The notes under the pieces were generated by a model. The model ran no database searches, was not told where the DNA came from, and was given only the letters and a program-made list of their open reading frames with translations. From the NCBI GenBank assembly GCA_011009095.1, contig VTPC01004508.1, forward strand, positions 8,851 through 72,850: 64,000 nt of DNA, in the 5' to 3' direction. The translations under genes were made by a program, and so were the position numbers. The first letter of the stretch is position 1, and each line of letters opens with the position of its first letter. Shown piece after piece: positions 1-10,910 of the stretch. The stretch comes from Ignelater luminosus (Eukaryota > Arthropoda > Insecta > Coleoptera > Elateridae).

Positions 1-730
1 GTCTCTTCGTCTGATAAAAATATCGACTTTTCAGAAACAACTGCAGACCTTTGGTTAACTGAAGACAGTATTGTAGTAAATCGTAATTTTTCAACTGATG
101 GGTGGCTTTTAGTAAATAAACAACAGACTGGTAGTTTTATTAATTTGCATTTTTAGCTGCATTTCTTATTTATAATCATTTTAAAGGTTATTATCGTGTT
201 AACTACGACCGTGAAAACTGGGAAAGGATTATAGATTTTATGACAACTGACAAATTCAAATCCATACATCTATTAAACAGAGCCCAACTTCTGGAAGATG
301 CGTTTTATTTTGCTTATAGTGGTGGACTTTCGTGGGATATTCCATTGAAACTAGGAGACTACATAAAGCAAGAAAGGGATTACATAGCTTTGGCAGCATT
401 CCATAATGCTCTGGACAATTACCTGCTGATTCATGGAGAATGGTATTATGAAAGCCGTAAAGCTAAGGATTCAGTTGTTTTCCAAAACCATACATTGATT
501 AATACCGTTGATTCAGATGCTACGGAATTTGATTTGCACAAGGTATTTACGTAAAGATAAATAAGATATATCTGGACATAAAATTTTTTTATTTGCAGGC
601 TTATGTAAAAAGCGTCTTGGGTGATGTTATAGCTCATCTGGGAACATCTTCAAGGGAAAGTGATACACACTTAGACAAATTAACTAGATCAAAGTTGATT
701 GGATATCATTACACTTATCTAAGCCGATAG
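1..730 (+). CDS. M1 aminopeptidase N-like, 3' part (last three exons)
   Basis: Zinc metallo-aminopeptidase of family M1, seen only from its C-terminal part; the catalytic domain lies before the window. Exons read 1-130, 187-542 and 599-730, with introns of 56 bp each, all GT-AG, phases 1 and 0. The first exon gives the beta-sandwich stretch with DLWLTEDS and FSTDGWLLVNKQQTG. The next opens with GYYRVNYD and continues through LLNRAQLLEDAF, the hallmark start of the helical ERAP1-like C-terminal domain. The stop TAG is at 728-730. Only about 160 residues follow GYYRVNYD, whereas M1 enzymes usually have about 300, so the domain is cut short. The downstream gene at 4722 has the same exon joints and the same early end, so the two are tandem duplicates. 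Insect enzymes of this kind usually act on peptides at the gut surface; that role is inferred. Confidence 0.9.
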
Positions 731-780
731 GTTGTAAATGTTTATGGTATCACTAGATTGAATTATTATAATGTAAAAGA

Positions 781-786
781 AATAAA
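781..786 (+). terminator. Poly(A) signal of first aminopeptidase
   Basis: AATAAA lies 50 bases after the TAG stop at 728-730, a normal distance for an insect 3' UTR. This supports the stop as the true end of the gene rather than a mutation inside a longer reading frame. Confidence 0.65.
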
Positions 787-3700
787 ATCTACATAACAGA
801 CAGATTTATGCTGCCTTGTTTATTAAAAGTATATCAAAACCTCAATATCGCATAGTTATCCACTGATCAAGATGTTTCACTTCAAACGTTCGAGACATAT
901 ACAAAACTATGAATTTATCTTAGTAAACAATTTCACGTATTTTAATCGATACTGATATCCAGTGAAGTTTTTTGTTTTGTATTTAATTCGATTTATACCT
1001 CTTGAGACCATATGTACAGCGTGTTTGGAATAAATATAGCCGTATAATACTTTTAATATTAGTGTTATCATAATAATCCATTTTCTGATCCATACAGGGT
1101 AGTTTCTACCGATCAAGATTTAGAATACCCGAGTTTTTAATAGCGAAGCTTTTTTCTCATATCTTAGAAATAACGTGTAATATTGAGATAAAGTTTTTTT
1201 TTGTAATACATGCATATCTTATGACTTCATTATCATCGTAAGAAGAGATGTAAAGTAGGTATACCTCTTAAGGAAGATATGTTGCTCCACTGTGCACTGG
1301 AAAAATAAAACATTTTTTCCTGCTTTTTAAGACTATACCTCTTTCATTGTTATAACCGAGAGATTTGTACTTCTTCATAATCGACATCCTTAAGTGAACG
1401 TAAGACCAGGAGGCTTCTCTAGAAAGACATGTTACGCCAAGAGAAACATCAATAACTTTGGTGTTACTAAAACCTACAGCTATTCTAGCAAAGAAAGTTG
1501 TTAATGTACTATTCTTTTTATGAAATGTGTCATCTTATTTTCAAAAATCTTATTTTACATCAATAAAACATATTCGCATAACTTTTATGAAAAATAAGAC
1601 AAAATATGACAAATGCAAGACTCGGAAAAGATTAAATAAATATGTCAAGAAATGTTTATATTGAGAGAACTTTTGTTAACTCAAATCCAAATCTATTGTC
1701 CTACTAATATGAACAACTAAATGGAATCATCAACATCCAATTGTCCAGAAAATGAGATTTCTATTAGCCAGCAGAACAAACAGTTTAAAAAATGGTTTCG
1801 AATTATATATGATATGGATTATGTAGAGGAAATGTTAGACCAGAATAAGCTTGCCTCAATAAGCTCAATGCACCTAAAAAGCACAACCCACTGGAAAAGT
1901 CTGCTAATCCTAAAAGGTCCGATGTAAAACCCAAAAGCGCGATACGATTTTAAACTGACGTCTTACCTAAGGCGAACGCGAGCTTTGGGCAGAGCCATAT
2001 AAAAATCTGACTAGAAAGTTCAAGCTGTTTAGACTTCGAAAAGGTCTCTGACCGTTATGTTGTAAAAGAGTAAATGACCCTAGAATCGATTTACGCTAGG
2101 CAGCTCTCACAGAAAACATGTGCAGTAAACCCACAATGAATGAGAAAAAAAATATATTTATCTCCGACAAAGTGCTACACAGAGGATATTATGCTTTAAA
2201 AAGTGCTTTGTTGAAGAACATTTACAACAAAATGAATTGGGGAAGGAAAACAACAAAATGCAATAGATTTTGTGTGCATGAGGAACCTTTGGCCTTTCTG
2301 GATTTTTACCACACCAAACGCTACTGTATCAGAAGAAGCAAATTATATGAAAAAATTATTCTTTATAAGCATCAGATTCGTCCCTCAAAAGAACTAAAAG
2401 GACGACCTTGAGTTTCTCTAATAGAGAAAGAAATAAAGAAAGTTAAACTGGTACAGAGAGCAGTATGTTACATGTAAATCCAAATCTGTGACGCCTAAAA
2501 TTATTTACATGAACGTGATACTTTCCGGAAAACGATCACTGACTTCCCACTACAACTACTACGTAGTTACTACACGAAAAGGGTATGCTTACAGGGCAGT
2601 ATAGCGACTGGAAATAATCCCACCACTTCTATTCGTCGGATATTTATACAAACCAGTGCCCACGAATGAGATTTTTGAGAGCAAATTAAATTTCAAGGGT
2701 TTTATCTGTTTCACATCCAGCTTGTTCAAACCCTTGTAGTGATCAAGATGTTAAGGAATCATCATTTATCAGTCAGTGCAAACAACTTTTTGATAGAGTA
2801 GAGAACCACGAATGCACGCTCACGGCGTAGCCCTGTTAGTGAATGAATGGAAATTCGGAGAACGGCATAGTCAATTGATTAGTAGGTCACGATGACCTGC
2901 CTGTGTCAGGGCAGTGCAGTTTTGAAACTTTCTGGAGAACGCGATTACTGTAAATGGAATGGCACCTCTCTTCATAGCCTCGCCGTTATTCTAAGTGGGC
3001 CTCAACCCAGGATGGATGTCGAAAGTGGTTGGTACAGGTAACTCGCAGAACTGTAGGTACTAATACTCCAGTTGGACGGCAAACTGGACCCAATGGTAAA
3101 TTAATGGAATCAAGGTAAGGCGCCATTCTTTTGTTTCATAGAAAGGCATAAAGAAGCTTGTAAGTTGCACCATGCAGCGTTCGTGGAATGCTGAAGAACA
3201 GACTGTATGGATTTCAGAATTAAGTAGTGTCTGAAGCGTTAATTTCAAATGTAGTAGTTCTCAATGAGCTATTAACTATTTTACGAAATATTTAGTTGAA
3301 ATAACACTGTGCAATGGTGAAACAAATAATTTTACTTTTGGAGCCCGGTATCAGACGACTAAATGAAGAAATTTGGCAAATTTATTGAGACTTGAGAAAA
3401 TCAAGCTGAAAAGCGCAGAAAGTTTAGCGGCAATATGAACGGGTTGCTTCTAGTAGCGGCATCCACCATTAGTAGCTTTGGAGAAGCAGAGAGAGCAGAA
3501 GTCCTCCAACTTTAGTCAGGATAGTAGCTTGCTCCGTAGTGAAGAACAGAGAGATGGTAGAGACCACCTTACCAAGCTTACCACTATTCCGCATATTACC
3601 GACCCCCAGATCGGACTTGCAAGCAAGGTTAAGTTTATATGTCCTAATATTTTTTTATTGCTGTTCATGTGGAACTAGCATGTTGGTGCTCCTGTCCACT

Positions 3701-4541
3701 TTGCTTAAATGTGTAAGACAATTTTTAAATCAGTAGTCTGAAGGTCGTAGAGGAGAGGACATATGAGAAATGTGGTATACCAGCCAACTTACTTTAGAGA
3801 TCTCAAAAGATCTTAGGTAGTGCATTTTTGAGACCCCAGAATTAATTAAAGGTAATAACGGTATGTTACGCAAGACAACTAGATCACCTTAAAGAAGAAC
3901 TAGAACAACAACTTTTGAGGAGAAGTTAGAAGAATTTTAAAATTAAAAATAAAACATATATACTCCATTCTGTGGTTTGAAAACGGTTCGTTGCGTTTTT
4001 TATTCGGAATCAGTTTAAATTATTTATTACGTACGAGAAGGGAAATCCAGGTGAATTCTAAATATACTGGTAAATGTTTAGTTTATAGTAGTTTTGCTTT
4101 TTTACGATTGTGCTTGATACGTTTTAGTTTGATTCATTAATTGAAATAACTAACTCAAATGTATACTTCACGATAAAATTATATCATCAATAAAACAATA
4201 ATTTCCTTATTAGTCTCAACCAAAAAAGAAACATGAAGAAATTAACGCAAAACTGAAATGATCAGAACGTCGAATTTGTTGTTATTTTTTATTTTAGTAT
4301 CTAATATAGCAACATATTAGAACAACTTACAAATTAAATTATTCTAAAATGTGTCGAAAACATTTACTATGTAAAGATTATCAATCTCTGAGATAACCTT
4401 CACAGCATAACATTTGTTGCCAGCAACTATTGGAAAAACCTGAACGCATTAAAATACTTGTTTATTGGTTTCCATACCTCTAAGTATTTTTAAATTGTTA
4501 TGTCCTGGCTAAAACCGATTTCTTCAACTCTTATAATTCTA
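787..4541. other. Intergenic DNA between aminopeptidase copies
   Basis: Mostly AT-rich spacer with no supported gene. The part 1720-3700 is richer in G+C and holds short open frames (1721-1927, 2118-2411, 3478-3678, all plus strand). They end in stops, keep no recognised domain and do not join by plausible splicing. The composition suggests an old decayed mobile element, but no family could be assigned and no terminal repeats were found. Confidence 0.5.
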
Positions 4542-4721
4542 GGTAAGAACACAAATTAGTCAGAATCATAAAAACAGTTTATCGTTTGCGTAAGCAATAA
4601 TCGTTTTATCTTAGAAAGAGTTAAAAGTGCAAAGAGAATCTCTTCATTAACAGTTTGTTTACAACATAGACATGACTTAAATTTAATTGTTTCTGTTTTA
4701 GTCTGTTAAATTAGAAAGAAA
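4502..4721 (+). promoter_or_regulatory. Probable 5' UTR with leader intron of second aminopeptidase
   Basis: A good acceptor (pyrimidine-rich TTCTGTTTTAG ending at 4701) sits 20 bases before the ATG at 4722, in a place where no coding exon can precede. A matching donor, AG|GTAAGAAC, begins at 4543, which would give a leader intron 4543-4701 of 159 bp. The transcription start would then lie at or before about 4540. No clear TATA box was identified. The splice pair is inferred from sequence only. Confidence 0.4.
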
Positions 4722-7700
4722 ATGATTCGTTTTGTGTTTGTTTTGTTATTTAGTGTTACACTGTGTAGTATAGTTTCTTGTCAAGTGTATCGTTTACCGA
4801 AAAATGTAAAACCGCTACGATATTTTCTAACTATGGAACCACATCTGCGCGATACAGATTTACAGAAAACATTTCATTATGATGGAAATGTTAAAATAGA
4901 ATTAGAGGTTTTAGAAGACACTAAGAGCATCACTTTACATCAACTTCAACTTCGAATAGATAATACTACCATTGAACTTGTTAATTCTAATGGTAAGGAA
5001 AATATAGTAGTTGATACGTCGAAGGATGGAAGAAATGAAACTTACACAATACACTTTGGAGAGTTAGTAGAAATTGGAATTTATAATTTAACAATCGGTA
5101 ACTTTAGTGGAGAACTAGGCGACGGTGAAGGTTTCTTTCACGCTGTTTACTTTAAAGAACCAGGAAAACCGAGGTATTTAGTATGTGTTACTGTCGAATA
5201 CATGAATTAATGTAGAAATTGAAATTTTAGAAGTTTGGCTGTTACTCATTTTGAGCCAACAGGCGCTAGACTAGCTTTTCCATGCTTTGATGAACCTGCT
5301 TTAAAAGCCAAATTCATTGTTAGTTTAATACGAAGAGAGGGATATATTTCTGTTTCTAATGAAAATTTAGATATGACAGAGTAATGAGTTATTAAATTTT
5401 AAATTAATGTTGTCTTTACATATTTAAATCTTATTTAGGAATTTGGGAGACGGGCGATTCAAAGACACATTTAAAGAAACGCCAATTATGTCAACGTTCA
5501 CTCTTGCATTCGCTGTATGTGATTATGAAGCTACAGAGAAAGTTGAAAGGCAAAGGGTTTATGCAAACTCCAAGGCCATAAAGAATGGGGAAGCAGACTA
5601 TGCATTACATACTGGCATTAAATCATTGAAACTTCTAGAAGAATTTACTGGAATTGATTTTGTTTTGGATAAACTTGATCAGTTTGCTGTACCTGATGCT
5701 TACTTCTACGAACACGCTATGGAAAATTGGGGTCTGGTTATTTATGGGTAAGGTATAGAAGATTTTACAGAAATACTTAATTTTGTCTTTTTCCAATCTT
5801 GTGTTACAGGCAGTCTAATTTATTACGTTCAAATTCAAGTCCTGCGGAAGATTTTAAAAGAACTACTTCTTATATTGCTCATGAATACGCACATCAATGG
5901 TTTGGAAATCTAGTAACGGCTGCTTGGTGGGACTATTTATGGATATGCGAATCGTTTGCTTCTTATTTTCAGTATTATATTGCATCTCTTGTAAGTTTAT
6001 ATTAAGTAATTTTATTTTTATTATTATTTGGTATTTTTATTGCTGTTTCTGATGTCAGACTGTATGGCCATTCAGTAGTTTATTATTTTATAATTAGAAA
6101 TTTATGATGCTTTTAAGTTACTAAAGAAAGGTTTAGTAGCTTATCTCATTATATTATATTGTCGCTAAGAGATTTAAACTTTATCTGGTAACTGACAGAT
6201 AGCAAAAGATTGTATAAATTCTAAATTAAGTATATACTTGCGAAGTACTCGTCAAGATCAATGGAGTTAATTTTTATTTTATATAGGAAACTCATTAAAA
6301 AAAATTACTGATCTTCATGCCGCCCAATTTGTTGTTTCACTACTAACTAAATGAGGTGAAATGTCAGAAACGGCTAATAACTTCCTTTTGCTTTTGTAGA
6401 ATGGAATTCTCGAATACTTTCATCAATGATAACTCCCCAAGAAGTTAAGATTTCTGATGCTTTATACTTGAAGGTAATGTTGTAGACCTTTTGTTTTCAA
6501 TTGTGTAACACTGGTTACTGTTTGATTTTTAATCTGTAAAGATGTATCTTTTGATAATCTTATTCCTATGAAACATGGGTACCTTCTATCAAAAAATTCG
6601 ATCTGAAATCCTCTTTCGCAGATTTTGAAGCAATCAGTTTCAATCAGAGTATCAGGATCAGTTTTGTAAGGATTGCTGTCTTCTTTCTAAAATAGTTGTC
6701 TAGTCTTTCATCCCGCTTATCTTTTGTAATTACCAATATTATCAAAGTTAAAGAATGCGTATGTTGTTTAAAAGCGATTTTGTTAAAGTTCTCGAATTGT
6801 TTCCGGCGAGATAAGAGAGGTGTGCACTTTGTGAGGTATCTAGATGCCTTAAATGTTTCTTGTTTTTGAATGGCACGACCACCGACATACGTAAACACTC
6901 TCGTTCTTGGAAAATACTTCTTAGTTTTTTACAAAAACTAGTGTATTTCTTTCTAACTAAAAGTGTTGTTCAACAAAACACAACAAACCAACTTTCTGGA
7001 GCACTTTACCTTTGAAGTAGTTTTACGTTTGACCTTATTGTGTAAAGACGGTCGGTCATAGGAGTAAGGAAATTGTGTTAAATTTTACCCATTACTGTCT
7101 ATAAATCATAACCGACCAACGACCAGAACTGAATCAAGAAGTTATGTGATGATTGGTTATATGTCAATGACATAACCATAGCGATTCCAAGAAATTCCGA
7201 AAAGAACTGAGATGAGGTAGTGAATGCTAAACTCTGTAAGAAATTGATGTAACTTGCCTGCTACTCCAAAAACCAAAAATAAAATAAGTTCCACACAATA
7301 TGGGAATTGCTTGCTTAGATAATTTTTATCATGCCGTTGTATATTTTTTATCTGTTAGTGGTTTAATAGAAAATGAACTTTAAAAAACACCACAATCTGG
7401 AATAACTGAAACACATATTTTAATTTTTTTCTAGTAATTTGCTAGCCACAATATAGTAGACAATTATACAGTTCGCATCTAACTATTTCAGTGTTATTCA
7501 GTTATTTGTTATGAAATGTTACCAAAATTTCAAACTGGTTCCGGTATAATTAGCAAGCCTTCGTTTTATACCTTTGGGAAGGTAAGGTTAAGTATTTGGT
7601 AATTAAAGATGATCACTGTGGTTCTAGCTTTAATCTTCTTTATATCATGTTAAACGACAACTGATTTTCTTGGTATGCTGTTTGTATATCGTTGCAACCC

Positions 7701-10700
7701 ATTACATTTCTGTTAAAAGGGCGTTTTATTTTACCATACTTGAGTAAATTACATTCTGCGTTCTTGGTCCCCCTGTATAAAAAAAGCAAATGGTTAAAAT
7801 CTTAATCTTACCTTCAGAAAGTTACTAAAACAAAACTTTCCTTAACTGTACTGGAAAAATCAAATATAGTTACGTTTTGCGTTTCTCGATCGCTCTGTAT
7901 AAAAAAGATAATGTAGCTAAGATTTTAATTCTAAAATTAATTCTTAAATCTAAAGATTAGAAATTGAAGTTTACCACTACTGCATGGTTTTCAAAACTAA
8001 ACGTTTACTAATAATTATACCCAAGGATGTTCTAGATTTGATGTCATTTTACAAGAAATAACTAGATAACGCTGAGAGTGTATGGTTAAGAACTGTATAT
8101 TTGCTGTAATCAGCACTGAACAAGAAATAAGAAAGTAGGAAAGTACGCCAGGTATATTCCATTTTAAAAAACTTGGATTTTATGTTCACTTTTTTGCGGA
8201 ATTCCCTGAGTAGTTTCAAGTAATTCTAGGAAGCATAGATAATTATTCTGTGTAGATTTTCCTAGTAACATTTTTTATAGTCTACAAATAACTACGGTAT
8301 TTTTCAATTACAGAACGTCACCAATTTATCCAAAGAGATTAAATACCTAAAGATAACCATAGGTAATAAACTACTTGTCAAAACCCATGTGGAACGTATA
8401 ACCAGCAAGTTACCAAAACTGTATGGTTTTGGAGGTAAAAAGTAGTGAGCTCCTGCTTCTCAATATGATTTATTTTTGGATATGCACGATGACAGTTATG
8501 CTCCCTAACAATCTAGCCTATTTGAGGATCACTAAAGAGATGTCAATAATGCAAGCAGGAACAAGAAAATTTGGTATATTGGGTTAAAAGAGGGAAGCCC
8601 TCTACGAAACTAATAGGGAAATCTTTATAGCAGTTAACTAATTGCTACATTGCAAAAAGACGTTAAGGTTCTATAAGGTTAGTTAATTTAATATGCAACT
8701 GGACATAGAAATGCAGCAAAAGATCAAGAAGCAGATTGCTTACCAGAAGATAGAAGGAAAGAACTTTTTGTAAAGGTGGAAGCTGGAACCAGCTTGAGAT
8801 ATTTCGTTATTTATGCAATGGTATTATCCACATTAGAAAAGAAACTTCCGAACAGGAGCAATCAAAAGTATTTGCTGCATAATATGGAACACTCTCATCA
8901 AAATAAACAGTGAGCAGATCTACACTGTGGAGATTTATCTAGGACAACGTACAATGAACATGAAAAAAAGGAAACTTATATATGTCACTGCTAAACATTA
9001 ACTAGCAGACAATCCTGTATTGATTTATCTGCGTCAGACTTTTCAAATCTTGACTGATTTCTAGAAAAAGCAGTCTCCTAAGCTATACTTCAAGAGTATA
9101 ATTCTGTAGTAACCTTAATATTCTGTTTTTATTATTTGTTAATGTTATGTATTATATTTATTATGTTTATCATTTTCCCCTATTTTGTAAATTATAATCG
9201 TAACCATATCGTTAACTTCAGATAATCGTTAAAATAACGATATCCTTTTTGTATAACAAGATATTATATCGATATTATTGTTTTACTGACAATTTACAAA
9301 TTAAGTGGAATTAATTAACTGTGTAGTGATTATACTAAATTTACTGTTACGAAGATTTAAAGAGCTGGTATTTAATAACAGAAAGAAAATTAAAATGCAA
9401 GCATCACTCACCTACTTAAAACACCGTAATTAACTTCCTACATTTTATAATTTAATTAAATACGTTCAGGTGCAACCATCATGGAGATTAATGGACCAAT
9501 TTGTTATCGATATGCTTCATACAGCATTAAAACAAGAGGAACTTCGTGGTGAGCATCCATTAAACTATCGTATACGATATTCAGGACAATACCCTCCGTT
9601 CCATATTATGTATGAAAAAGGTAATTTACAAAATTATTAGTTTAACTAATTAAAATCAAAAATATTTCTAGGCGCTTCTATAATAAGAATGATGGAACAT
9701 TTTCTTACACATGAAGTTTTCAGAAGAGGAATTCAAATTTATTTGGAAACCAAGTATGTAGTACACCATTTACCGTACAAAACTTTAAATACTAATCCAC
9801 GCTTTTGTATTAATATTAATCTTTAAAGTAAGTTCACCGCTACCGTACCTAAGGATTTGTATAATGCATTCCAACAAGCAGTGAATAAGGCTGGTGTAAA
9901 TAATTTATTAAACAATATGACTGTCAGAGAGATTATGGAGGTGTGGGATAGCACAAAAGGTTTTCCTATTGTTACTGTTAAAAGAGATTACCGCACAGGA
10001 GAGATAACCCTCGAACAAGTAATTAACGGGCTTGCTTAATTAATTTGTTATTTAAAACTTATTCTTTTAGAAATCGCAATTTGATGATGTTGATGATATC
10101 ACAACATCAAAATGGATAATACCAATTAATTTCTTATTTTCTTCCGATGAACAGTTTGACTTTTCTAAAACTAGTGCAGATTTGTGGTTAACTGAGAAAA
10201 CTGCTACTATAAACAGAAATTTCTCTACGGATGGATTGGTTATAGTTAACAAACAACAAACTGGTGAGTTATACATATTATCAAGTAATGCTCTAGTTTT
10301 AAAGAATATTTAATATTTTAAGGTTATTATCGCGTAAATTATGACCTAGAAAATTGGGAAGAAATTATAAAATTTATGAACAGTGAGAATTTCACACTGA
10401 TCCATGTATTAAACAGAGCACAACTTATAAACGATGCGTTTAATTTGGCTCGTCTGGAAGAAATTCCTTGGGATGTACCATTTAGATTAGGGGAATACAT
10501 AATTAGAGAAAAGGATTGTATACCTTTGGCTGCATTTTACGATACAATATCAAATAATGTCTTCATTTATTCTTTTCTCGACCGCAAAGCAAAAGAATCT
10601 CAATATTTTAAAAATTACACACTGCCAAATGCTGTTCCTTCTGAGGATTCTTCAGAGTATTATATTTATAAGGTGATAATGTTATAAATAATATTGATAT

Positions 10701-10869
10701 TTATTTACATATATGTAATAATTTTTTATTTTAGGAATATTTGAAAGCTGTATTAAGAGGCGTAAGTGAAAGGTTGGGATTTAAATCAAAACCAAACGAT
10801 ACTCATATAGATCAGTTACATCGAGACAAATTTATTAGATTTCGTAGTATTCTAGAAGATACCAATTAA
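4722..10869 (+). CDS. M1 aminopeptidase N-like, complete ten-exon gene with short C-terminus
   Basis: Exons: 4722-5173, 5231-5380, 5439-5747, 5810-5990, 9470-9620, 9672-9753, 9829-10018, 10071-10263, 10323-10672, 10735-10869. They sum to 2193 nt (730 codons plus stop) and every phase matches. Residues 1-20 form a signal peptide ending ..SIVSC before [11 protein letters not shown], the usual M1 opening. Exon 2 has [20 protein letters not shown]. The zinc site HEYAH (about 5881) is followed by 18 residues and the third ligand Glu in CESFASYF; the transition-state Tyr is in MYEKGAS. The substrate motif GXMEN reads HAMEN, with His for Gly. GYYRVNYD opens the C-terminal domain, which ends about 160 residues later; family members are usually 900 residues or more. 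There is no hydrophobic tail, so no GPI anchor is visible and the product may be secreted. N-glycosylation sequons are present near the N-terminus. Catalytic ligands are intact, so activity is possible but unproven. Confidence 0.93.
7740..7930. repeat. Two diverged copies of a ~60-bp sequence
   Basis: The stretch from about 7748 (CATTCTGCGTTCTTGGTCC, then CCCTGTATAAAAAAAG) recurs about 121 bp later from about 7870 (CGTTTTGCGTTTCTCGATC, then CTCTGTATAAAAAAG), followed by a similar ATTTTAAT/TAAAATCTTAAT tail. The CCTGTATA core is like the outer end of small mariner-type repeats, but no full element could be bounded. Confidence 0.4.
8300..9020 (+). pseudogene. Decayed non-LTR reverse transcriptase fragment (R1-like?)
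   Basis: Near 8335-8430 one frame reads [19 protein letters not shown] then [13 protein letters not shown], which resembles the stretch after the catalytic core of R1-type reverse transcriptases (KYLGVTxDxxLxFxxHV..). The following sequence to about 9020 has many stops and frameshifts and only weak resemblance. It lies inside the aminopeptidase intron, in the sense direction of the gene. Family assignment rests on a single short motif and is tentative. Confidence 0.4.
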
Positions 10870-10904
10870 TGTTCATTAATTTTGTTGTTTGTGTAGTTGA
10901 AAAC

Positions 10905-10910
10905 AATAAA
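10905..10910 (+). terminator. Poly(A) signal of second aminopeptidase
   Basis: AATAAA lies 35 bases after the TAA at 10867-10869. As in the first copy, a signal directly behind the stop supports the short C-terminus as the real gene end. Confidence 0.65.

Larger units (their letters stand above)
5991..9469 (+). other. Expanded intron 4 of the second aminopeptidase
   Basis: This 3479-bp intron starts GTAAGTTT and ends TACGTTCAG. The other introns of the gene are about 50-75 bp. It joins the zinc-site exon (..YYIASL) in phase 0 to an exon beginning [12 protein letters not shown], the order expected in M1 enzymes, so no exon is missing. It carries a diverged repeat at 7.74-7.93 kb and a reverse-transcriptase-like remnant at 8.3-9.0 kb, and has probably grown by insertion. 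A short minus-strand frame at 6644-6898 is unassigned. Confidence 0.75.

Noticed and set aside
1721-3700. Several 60-100-codon frames in a G+C-richer block
   Set aside because: No domain, no consistent frame over distance and no splice structure; at most decayed element sequence.
5174-5210. Extension of aminopeptidase exon 1 to the stop at 5208-5210
   Set aside because: Reading through the donor at 5174 loses the family sequence, whereas splicing to 5231 restores [17 protein letters not shown] in frame.
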